From positions 1 through 34,458 of the forward strand of contig OMJF01000169.1 of NCBI GenBank assembly GCA_900299285.1: a stretch of DNA of 34,458 bases. Direction: 5' to 3'. The position numbers were made by a program, and so were the translations under genes. Below are positions 16,565-24,008 of this stretch, one piece after another. This DNA comes from Anabaena sp. 54. Its GTDB lineage: Bacteria; Cyanobacteriota; Cyanobacteriia; Cyanobacteriales; Nostocaceae. The notes beneath the pieces were generated by a model. The model was not told where the DNA came from. It ran no database searches and was given only the letters and a program-made list of their open reading frames with translations. Positions within the stretch are counted from its first letter, which is position 1. Each line of letters begins with the position of its first letter.

Positions 16565-19285
16565 TTAATTTGTTTGTGCTAATTGTTGTTGATTGAGATA
16601 AAAATAATGTCCTTTTTTGGTAATTAATTCGTCGTGAGTACCACTTTCGACTAAAACACCACGATCTAAAACTAAAATTAAATCAGCATGACGAACTGTA
16701 GAAAGACGGTGAGCAATAATTACACTTGTACGTCCTTGGAGAATTTTTTTGAGGTTATTTTGAATAATACGTTCAGATTCAGAATCAAGGTGGCTTGTAG
16801 CTTCATCTAATATTAAAAGTCGGGGATTTCCTAATAAAGCGCGGGCAATTGCTAACCGTTGGCGTTGTCCTCCTGATAACATTCCTCCACCTTCACCGAT
16901 TTGGGTTTCATAACCCATTGGCATTCTTTTAATAAACTCATCAGCACCTGCAAGTTGGGCAACTTCTATAATCTCTTCTAAAGAGGCTTCAGGATGGGCG
17001 ATAGTGATATTTTCCCGAATTGTTCCTCCAAATAAAAATGTATCTTGATCAACAACTCCAATTTGCGATCGCAGAGAATGCAAGGAAATACTAGTCACAT
17101 CTTGATTGTCAATTAAAACTCTTCCATCTGTCGGTGGATATAAACCCAAAATCAATTTAGAAAGAGTAGTTTTCCCTGAACCACTACGCCCCACAACTGC
17201 TACAGTTTGCTCAGGTAATATCTCAAAACTGAGATTTTCTAGAATGTTAATTTCGCTATCAGAATGATAACGAAATGTCACATTATTAAAGTTAATTTTC
17301 CCGATTAATCTGGGTAAATATTGCCGAGGTTGATGTTCTAAATCTTCTTCTGGTTCTGCTTCTAAGACATCATTAATTCGTTCGGTGGCGACGATTACTT
17401 CTTGTAATTGATTCCACAAAATAATTAACCGTTGGAAAGGCTGAATAATGTTGCCTAATAACATATTAAAAGCAACTAATTGACCAATGGTAAGCTGGTT
17501 TTGAATAACTAACCAAGCCCCAAACCATAGTAATCCTGTACTGGCTAAAGATTGAATAGTAGAGCTAACTAATTGCAATTGGTTACTAACTACTTGACCA
17601 CTAAAGTTCTTTTTAATTAAATTATTCAGTAATTCTTCCCAGCGCCAACGCACCGTTTGTTCAATAGCCATTGAACGAATGGAAGAAATCCCCGTCAAAC
17701 TTTGAATTAAATAACTATTTTCCAGCGTTCCTGCGGCAAATACCTCTCGACTAATGCGCCGTAAAAATGGCGTAGCAAATAATGTTAATAACACAAATGG
17801 TGGCACAATTGCTAATGTCATTCCTGCCATGGGTGGACTGTACCAAAACATTAATCCCACATAAACAACGACGGTCAATAAATCTAAGCCAATAGACAAA
17901 GCTTCACCGGTGAGAAAACGCTGAATTTTTTGATTTTCCTGAACACGGGAGACAATATCACCAACATATCGAGACTCAAAAAAGGACAGAGGTAAGCCAA
18001 ATGTATGCTTAATAAATCCCACCATTAAAGCGACACTAATTCGGTTGGCTGTGTGGTCAAGTAAATATTGTCTTAACCCATTAATGGCGACACGAAATAA
18101 ACCAAAAATTAATAATCCAAACCCTACAGTATTTAAGGTTAAGGTGCTACCTTGAACAATGACTCTATCTAATAAAAGTTGAGTAAATAGAGGTGTTACT
18201 AATCCAAATACCTGAATTAATAACGAAGCCATGAATACTTCTAGTAGGACTTGAAAGTGAGGTTTAACTAAATCTAATAACTGCCAAAATGGCGTGTTAG
18301 CTTCTGGTGTTTTTTTGAGTGAAGCTGTGGGTTCTAGTAATAAAGCGTAGCCTGTCCAACCTGTTTTGAATTGATTAATAGTCAGATAGCGTTGACCAAG
18401 GGCGGGATCGGCGACAATTACCTGTTTTTTGGTAATTTCATAGACAACAATGTAATGTTTACCTTCCCAATGAGCGATCGCTGGTAAAGGTTGTTGAGCT
18501 AATTTATCTAAGCTGGCTTTTACGGGACGGGTAGCAAAACCAAGACTTTCCGCTGCTGCACTTAAACTTCGCATAGATGCACCACTACGGTTAACATTAG
18601 CCAAATCCCGCAAGCGATTAATACTCAAGTTTTTCCCCCAATAACGACCAATCATTACTAAACAAGCAGCGCCACAATCAGCAGCACTTTGTTGTTCAAA
18701 AAAAGGATAGCGTTTGGTAAATTTACGCCACCAATTTCCAGCAGTTACAGTCGGAATAGGAAAGTATTTGGGGCGCTTTTTTGGTTGTGCAAGTGTGGGA
18801 ATTGTCAATTGGGTAAAATTCGCATTTTTTACTGCTCTTGGTGTTTCTGTAGTGGGAATTTCTGGAGGTTTGACAGTGCTAATTAATTGTGCTTTTTTCA
18901 GCAAAATATCATAAGTATCAGGAAATTCTCCCATTACCTTTTTCACCATCTGTTGGGGAAGATAGGCAATTTTTAAATTCACAGAAGCTCTAGCAACATA
19001 ACTACTAAATTCTTGTTCTGGAAATAAAGTTAACTCTCCAAATGATGACCCTGGTGCGAGAGTAGTAATTAAGTTATTAGAGTTATCAAGTAATCTCACC
19101 TTACCCGTTAGCACAATATAAATTCCCGGCTTTGCTGTTGTCCCTTGCCAAAATTGCTTTGCTACTGGTGGTTCAATAATTTCTAAAGCCTTGATACAAT
19201 CTGCAACTGCTTGATTTGATAGGGAATCACCCAAGACTTGTTTAATGTTTGTAGCTAACTGTTCCTGAGAAAACGTTGATAGCAT
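16565..19285 (-). CDS. Peptidase-containing ABC exporter with N-terminal cyclic-nucleotide-binding domain
   Basis: The protein is 906 aa. Order of domains: a Crp-like cyclic-nucleotide-binding domain (about 25-135, GSSFGELTLFPEQ), a C39 peptidase domain (about 195-325) with catalytic Cys204 in QSAADCGAACL, His in AHWEGKHYIVVYE and Asp in VADPALG, six membrane helices (about 340-620), and an ATPase domain with Walker A GRSGSGKTT (near 700), signature LSGGQRQR and Walker B LLILDEA. It should cut leaders after Gly-Gly and export the products. GGAGG and AGGAA precede the ATG. It is co-transcribed with the HTH gene upstream (21-bp gap) and HlyD downstream. It is shorter than, and not next to the usual partner of, HetC, so it is not called hetC. 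Confidence 0.94.
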   Translation of the reverse strand: MLSTFSQEQLATNIKQVLGDSLSNQAVADCIKALEIIEPPVAKQFWQGTTAKPGIYIVLTGKVRLLDNSNNLITTLAPGSSFGELTLFPEQEFSSYVARASVNLKIAYLPQQMVKKVMGEFPDTYDILLKKAQLISTVKPPEIPTTETPRAVKNANFTQLTIPTLAQPKKRPKYFPIPTVTAGNWWRKFTKRYPFFEQQSAADCGAACLVMIGRYWGKNLSINRLRDLANVNRSGASMRSLSAAAESLGFATRPVKASLDKLAQQPLPAIAHWEGKHYIVVYEITKKQVIVADPALGQRYLTINQFKTGWTGYALLLEPTASLKKTPEANTPFWQLLDLVKPHFQVLLEVFMASLLIQVFGLVTPLFTQLLLDRVIVQGSTLTLNTVGFGLLIFGLFRVAINGLRQYLLDHTANRISVALMVGFIKHTFGLPLSFFESRYVGDIVSRVQENQKIQRFLTGEALSIGLDLLTVVVYVGLMFWYSPPMAGMTLAIVPPFVLLTLFATPFLRRISREVFAAGTLENSYLIQSLTGISSIRSMAIEQTVRWRWEELLNNLIKKNFSGQVVSNQLQLVSSTIQSLASTGLLWFGAWLVIQNQLTIGQLVAFNMLLGNIIQPFQRLIILWNQLQEVIVATERINDVLEAEPEEDLEHQPRQYLPRLIGKINFNNVTFRYHSDSEINILENLSFEILPEQTVAVVGRSGSGKTTLSKLILGLYPPTDGRVLIDNQDVTSISLHSLRSQIGVVDQDTFLFGGTIRENITIAHPEASLEEIIEVAQLAGADEFIKRMPMGYETQIGEGGGMLSGGQRQRLAIARALLGNPRLLILDEATSHLDSESERIIQNNLKKILQGRTSVIIAHRLSTVRHADLILVLDRGVLVESGTHDELITKKGHYFYLNQQQLAQTN

Positions 19286-19306
19286 TTCCTAACCTCCAAA
19301 ACACTA

Positions 19307-19948
19307 TTATTGATTGGCCTGCATGAGATTAAATGACCAATGAAAACTAGGTTCAGGTAGAGAATGCAAATCACTAATTGTAATTGCTATATCCTGATTT
19401 TCAGCAGTTGTCAATGGAGAATTTTTACGTTTAGTGGCAAGTCCCATTTGTTTAAGTAAACGGTTGATGTGGCGATCGCTAATTTTAATTCCCAACTCTT
19501 TAGCTAAATGTTTGCTCAACCATTGAGCAGTCCAATCACTAAAAGCATAGCCATATTCACGAGGACTACCATTAACTAATTCTTTCAATCTTTCAATATA
19601 TTGATGATTAACAATCTTTGGTCTACCCAATGGTCGTTGATTCCATTTATGCGCCATACCAGCCTCAGCAATACCTATCCAATACCTGGCCATTTCTTGA
19701 GAACAGCCTATGATTTCGCAAATATGAGTTTGTGATTTTCCCATATCTGCTAACAACATTATCTCAATGCGTCGCCGATATTCTGGTTGTGAATTATTTT
19801 GTAAATTTTTTAGCAAGGCCTTCCGCTGAAAAGTTGTTAAAAACTTACTTTCATAAGTATCGTAAATATTAACAACCTGATCTTGATGGGAATAAGATGA
19901 CATAATTCTTACCAGTTGCCTTCTACTTTCAAATTTGCGCAAATCCAT
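19307..19948 (-). CDS. IS630-type helix-turn-helix protein without transposase domain, probable cluster regulator
   Basis: The protein is 213 aa. Residues ~40-110 form an IS630-like helix-turn-helix (RRRIEIMLLADMGKSQTHIC, then RPLGRPKIV), and ~110-175 form the winged-helix region (SPREYGYAFSDWTAQWLSKH, then SDRHINRLLKQMG). The DDE catalytic domain is absent, so it is likely a domesticated DNA-binding protein. Being first in the exporter operon, it may regulate it; this is inference. Its tail (ITISDLHSLPEPSF) resembles the precursor leaders (IIISDLESIEKKTF). A start at the ATG at 19900 (MSSYSHQDQ) is also possible; neither start has a strong ribosome site. Confidence 0.78.
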   Translation of the reverse strand: MDLRKFESRRQLVRIMSSYSHQDQVVNIYDTYESKFLTTFQRKALLKNLQNNSQPEYRRRIEIMLLADMGKSQTHICEIIGCSQEMARYWIGIAEAGMAHKWNQRPLGRPKIVNHQYIERLKELVNGSPREYGYAFSDWTAQWLSKHLAKELGIKISDRHINRLLKQMGLATKRKNSPLTTAENQDIAITISDLHSLPEPSFHWSFNLMQANQ

Positions 19949-20977
19949 CTGTTACATCTATTGCTCAAATACAGATGCAAAAAATTTCACAGACATTTAC
20001 TATTTAATCTGTAGGATGTTTCATGAGTATTTATTTGTATTTATTTTATGCAACGTTTATCGCTGTTTTCTCCCCCCAATAAACAGCATTGTCTCCTAAA
20101 ACACCTACAGATAAACTTCAATCATTTCTATCCCTAATACTAAATTTATCCCCATTAACTAATCATCTAAAAATCCACTTCAAGGATGATATTATCCCTA
20201 ATTTAGATTTAAGAATTTTGATAAACACTGGTATTTATATTTATCAATCAATACTAAACTATTTAAGTTCATGCAGTTTTAATTCCCCACTAATTACGAC
20301 ACACCTATTCCAAATATTGCAGCCTCAAAGTAGATAAGTTCAGGAAGGATATAATCTATCTCTTACAGTAGCCTAAAATCAAAAAATTCTCATCAGCAAA
20401 CTTTCTAAATATGAAATTGTCTGTCTGATAACTTAGCGTTAGCCCTTGAGTTTAGATAAAAAAGTGACAAAGCTTTGATTGTTATTTTTAAATTCTGCTA
20501 TATCTTCTTTGAAAATTTATATAAAAAATCAAATCTTTATCTAAACTTCACGATATCTTTACATAAAATTTATAGAAATTTTAATCTGCTCAAAATATGT
20601 TTAGTAAATTCCCATGATCAAACTCTTGTGGTGCGGGCCTCTTGCCCGCTAATATCTTACCCCAAATAGCTATACCACGCTCAATCTTAGATAAGATGCG
20701 TCCAATATTAAACCTCGGCTTATTAACAGCGTTTAATAAATATGACACAGCTTCCTAATACGCCACTTGGATAAATCCTGATTTATTTAATTATTAAGAG
20801 ACACAAGCACTATAAGCAATCAGCCATGCACCTTTATTTAGGCTGTTATTTCTAATTTATAAGATGTTACAAATGTATATTTGCCATGCTGGCAGATATT
20901 TGCAAGGAATTAAGTAATTGCAGTTACTCACATTTCACACCGTATTAAGTAACAAGCAATTACAGTATATTCAGCAA
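19949..20977. other. Gene-poor gap between the peptide exporter operon and hetP
   Basis: No convincing gene is seen. Open frames at 20089-20337 and 20475-20669 lack ribosome sites and family features; the second overlaps a repeat. Noted elements are the REP-like repeat at 20625-20650, a TGCCA-TGC-TGGCA palindrome at 20882-20894, and an 8-bp inverted pair GTAATTGC (20914-20921) / GCAATTAC (20956-20963) just after the hetP stop codon. The ~100 bp next to 19948 should hold the exporter operon promoter. Confidence 0.5.
20625..20650 (-). repeat. REP-like palindromic repeat, copy 2
   Basis: On the - strand this reads AGCGGGCAAGAGGCCCGC and then ACCACAAG, differing at one base from the copy at 7339-7364. 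Because that base lies in the loop/stem edge, the hairpin GCGGGC/GCCCGC is kept. Confidence 0.8.
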
Positions 20978-21358
20978 CTATGCTGACTTTTTTTCCCTAC
21001 TGTTAGCGCGTGCTTCTGCTTTTTGCTTACTTCCCACTTCCAGATAAGCTATATCTTTAATCTTGTTTAAACAGCTAGAAGCCAGATTGCTTTCGGACTT
21101 GTCTGTGGTTGGTTTGGCAATTTTCAGACTTTCATTATTTTGTGAATTTGACCTATTTGTGCGGGCATTTTCTTTCAATATGCGGTTATAAGTGCGATAA
21201 GGAATATAGTGCATCGGATTATAACCAACAAACCGCAACATTAAAACACAAGCCCAAGAATACTTACCTGCTAAAATCGCTTCGACTACTTGGTCTAATT
21301 GTTCAGGATGGATTTTTGATCCTAAGTTGTTACCACTGCCAGCAATATCTTGATTCAT
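20978..21358 (-). CDS. hetP: HetP-family heterocyst commitment protein
   Basis: The protein is 126 aa from the ATG at 21358 ([13 protein letters not shown]). The frame stays open to a TTG 72 bp upstream, but that extension looks unrelated. Residues ~15-62 carry the conserved HetP block: [20 protein letters not shown] followed by [20 protein letters not shown]. The C-terminal half is polar, rich in Ser, Asn and Lys, and variable, as in the family. HetP and its paralogues act just downstream of HetR and control the commitment of vegetative cells to become heterocysts. A HetR-box-like palindrome lies ~0.8 kb upstream, which fits the distant control known for hetP. hetC is not next to it, so it could be a hetP paralogue. 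Confidence 0.78.
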   Translation of the reverse strand: MNQDIAGSGNNLGSKIHPEQLDQVVEAILAGKYSWACVLMLRFVGYNPMHYIPYRTYNRILKENARTNRSNSQNNESLKIAKPTTDKSESNLASSCLNKIKDIAYLEVGSKQKAEARANSREKKSA

Positions 21359-21422
21359 AATCTTAGTTGTCTTTAAATTGAGTAAATTAGTCCAGTTTCT
21401 GCATTGCACTTGATAAACAGCC

Positions 21423-21626
21423 TCAGCCAAGTTGCTGGTGCGGGAATGACCGGAATCTATAGGTAATCAATTGCTGGCAGATGTTTAAAAAAGCAATAAC
21501 CCGTTCAAAAATTACGGTACTTGATAACATAAATACATGATGGGTATGGAATTGAGAGAACTGCATCTCTAAACTTACCCGCTCAACTAAGCTAAAAAGC
21601 GCATTTGACCTGATGATTTTTTTCAT
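21423..21626 (-). CDS. Possible small protein upstream of hetP, function unknown
   Basis: This is a 67-aa frame that begins [20 protein letters not shown] and has a fairly hydrophobic middle ([20 protein letters not shown]). AGGT-CAGG lies close to the ATG as a weak ribosome site. It ends 64 bp before the hetP ATG on the same strand. I do not recognise it. It could be a real small gene or upstream ORF in the long hetP leader, or chance. Confidence 0.25.
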   Translation of the reverse strand: MKKIIRSNALFSLVERVSLEMQFSQFHTHHVFMLSSTVIFERVIAFLNICQQLITYRFRSFPHQQLG

Positions 21627-21746
21627 AACCTGACCTGTGATTGAAAACCTGACTTTTTTTAATCAAGCTTCTGTACCGTTTTTGCCGTATATATCCTAGT
21701 TTTCTGGGCATTTTTACAGTTTTCATTTAGTAAAACCTATTCCTTG

Positions 21747-21774
21747 TCTAAGTAATATGTATTAATTACTTAGA
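21747..21774. promoter_or_regulatory. 10-bp inverted repeat with 8-bp spacer upstream of hetP
   Basis: TCTAAGTAAT (21747-21756) and ATTACTTAGA (21765-21774) are exact reverse complements separated by ATGTATTA. Centred ~400 bp before the hetP ATG, it has the form of a dimer operator; it is not an NtcA box, because the GTA and TAC are 12 bp apart and not 8. Confidence 0.5.
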
Positions 21775-22168
21775 GGATTTAGCTTTGTACTTACTAATGA
21801 ATCAAAGGTAAATATTTTCCTTTTGTCTGGTTTCCACCTGGAAAACTTGAATTTAACGTAGCTTTTCGTAGATACAGTTGCGTGCTATTGAAACTCCCAA
21901 GGGTCAATCTTCTCGTTTTCCTTAGTTACTGCTGTATAACTATTTACTCTTAATTGTGTTGCTTCTCAGTAAAAGCTTACAATTGCTGGATAGAATCAGG
22001 AAAACCATTGATTTCTCAATTTCAAAAGCCACATTTTTATTTATACTATTTTTTTTCGCTAATGTCATCTGCCAAACTAGCAAAATTTAAGTTAAATTTA
22101 CTCAAGTTATCTACAGATTTACCCATCTCTTGTGCAGGTTTATGTTTTGACCGTCCTGGGCAAAAAAT

Positions 22169-22185
22169 GAGGGGTGTTACCCCCC
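22169..22185. promoter_or_regulatory. HetR-binding-site-like palindrome
   Basis: GAGGGGTGTTACCCCCC matches, at 14 of 17 positions, the palindrome GAGGGGTCTAACCCCTC that HetR binds upstream of hetP in Anabaena PCC 7120 (recalled from the literature). The inner GGGGT-3-ACCCC symmetry is kept. It lies ~820 bp before the hetP start, similar to the large distance in Anabaena. Confidence 0.68.
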
Positions 22186-23806
22186 ACTTTAATCTCAATG
22201 GCAGATGCTATCATCGCTATGTAAGGCAAAAATACTAGCAATGTCTTTTATCTATGTTATTAGCATCTAGACAATGGCAAATACTATATATCTATCAACA
22301 AAAAATCCTATTTGTATGCAACAGGTTTTGATGTTTACAAAGTAGTTTATTTGGAAATTTTTTAGTAAAGTCCTTACTGTATAAGGATTATAAATTTCTA
22401 TATGCTCAATAAATATCCTAAAAATAGGCGTAAATAACTGCTAAAAAAATAATTAAAGTTTCGTCAATTGAATTTATTATCAATGCCCTGATTGTGAATA
22501 TTATTTTAATTGACTGATAGATTTATATTTAAATACAAAAATCCATCTGATCATCAGTAGAAAGGGAAAAGAGTATCAGCCTTAACATTTAGTTATTAAC
22601 TGATAAATAAATGAGATAATATGGCAATTTAATTAAATAACAGTCTGGGTAATTATCTATATATAAGTTATCAAAATAAGTGAGATTACAGCGATAGTTA
22701 TTAAACTGATTGAGTAGGAATAACTATCATTATTTATTGTCAATAATTGCTGATAATTCTGATAGCGGAATGTTGTGTTAGCTATGAAAAGCGGATACTT
22801 CGGTATATAAGCCAAGTTAAATAAGTATATTTAAGTAATTATGGAAATATAAAGACTGCTGAAAATCCCAGTATATAAACTGCTGCTGTTTGACGTTGGA
22901 GATGGAAAAGTAAATTGCTTGACAAATAACAATAAAGAGGTTAAAGTATAACTCCCAAGGTTTTGCAGTTTTTATAAATTTTTCAGTCACGGTGATATAC
23001 GGTGTACTTCGTCAAAGCTAAATCAAGATCAAAACTCAGATCAAAATTATTTTCATGATCTTCAAACTAACCGGGAACATTTAACTTAAAATGAAAGTCC
23101 TAAACACCAGCCACACTTGAACCTGGTTAACCTGACCAAATAGATTGATAAAGCAACTGCTGTCCTAGCCTTATTTATCTAAAGTGCAACTACGTATATT
23201 GTGAGATGATTGAAGTCTACTGATAAATTCTGAGTTTATTTCCAACTAGAGGAGAGAGTTTTGTAGATAACTTCAATCGTATTACTTTTTATTTCCCATA
23301 CCCGAAATGAAGTAGGAAATTGGTGATGATTTTTTCCTGACTTGGGTAAAAAATGTACTTTGACAGATCATCGCTCAGATGTGCCATTATAAATCAAACC
23401 CTGGGAAACGCAATTACTGATTTCTGATTTTTTAGTGGCTTTGAGGGTGAAAGTCAAAATAATTATACTTGAAAAGCATCCACGCAGACAGGGGACAGAC
23501 TAGAGTAGAAGGGGGGATAAAGGTTTGATATTTTTGGAACAAACCCTGATTTAATGAGAGAAAAGAGACAGATTTCCAAACATAGATTTTGAGATTAAAA
23601 TTGCTTAACTCTTACCATTACTGATTTTTTCACTAAATTCCGGAAATAACAGGAAAATAAAAGAGGGCATTGCTGAATTGAGGTATGAAATCAAATATTT
23701 TAGTTCTTAAACTCTTACTCTGGAGCGTCCTTGAGCGCCTCTGCGTGAGAAAAAATCATACCTTCATTCACCAACGCCTAAAAGAGCCTAGACGAATTAG
23801 AGTATC

Positions 23807-23983
23807 AGGACTTACGCAAAATCTCTGCGTAATATCATGTCCAGTTGAACACTTATCATATCAGTTGAGGCTGGTAATAGGTAATAGGTAATTGGGGAAA
23901 AGACAATACAATGATTAACTAGATCGTAAGTGATTGGGCGGACATGATATAATTTCTAATTCTGTGAATTGTGCGTAAGTCCT
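23807..23983. mobile_element. 177-bp MITE-like element with AGGACTTACGCA ends
   Basis: The element starts with AGGACTTACGCA (23807-23818) and ends with its exact reverse complement TGCGTAAGTCCT (23972-23983). A second inverted pair, ATATCATGTCC (23832-23842) and GGACATGATAT (23940-23950), lies inside. A short GGTAATA tandem repeat is found in the middle. It has no coding capacity. The AGGACTTACGCA end is common to insertion sequences and MITEs of filamentous cyanobacteria. A lone remnant of the end lies at 31825-31835. Confidence 0.75.
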
Positions 23984-24008
23984 AACAATACTAATAAAAA
24001 TACTAAAA

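Larger units (their letters stand above)
21627..24008. other. 2.4-kb apparently non-coding region upstream of hetP
   Basis: No gene is supported on either strand; open frames at 21954-22238 and 23685-23891 lack family features and run through palindromes or repeats. The region holds a 28-bp inverted repeat (21747-21774), a HetR-box-like palindrome (22169-22185), a TTCCGGAA palindrome near 23638-23645 that contains the TCCGGA motif known from heterocyst-type promoters, and a MITE-like element (23807-23983). It may be a long regulatory and 5' leader region of hetP and may contain small RNAs. Confidence 0.5.

Noticed and set aside
16565..19285. Identification of the ABC exporter as HetC because hetP is nearby
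   Set aside because: The gene is 1.7 kb away from hetP, sits in an operon with HlyD and precursor peptides, and has the domain layout of a CNMP/C39 peptide exporter common in cyanobacteria; HetC is longer and normally adjacent to hetP.
19307..19948. An active IS630 transposase
   Set aside because: Only the HTH/winged-helix part is present; there is no DDE domain, and no terminal inverted repeats were seen around the gene.
20089..20337. 82-codon open frame on the + strand
   Set aside because: No ribosome site, low-complexity Leu/Ile/Ser composition typical of AT-rich non-coding DNA, no neighbour to support it.
20475..20669. 64-codon open frame on the + strand
   Set aside because: Its end is made of the REP-like repeat at 20625-20650 and it lacks a ribosome site.
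21747..21774. NtcA binding site upstream of hetP
   Set aside because: The GTA and TAC halves are 12 bp apart instead of 8, so this is listed only as an unassigned inverted repeat.
21954..22238. 94-codon open frame on the + strand
   Set aside because: It overlaps the HetR-box-like palindrome, has no ribosome site and no recognisable domain.
23685..23891. 68-codon open frame on the + strand
   Set aside because: It overlaps the left end of the 177-bp MITE-like element and common repeat DNA.
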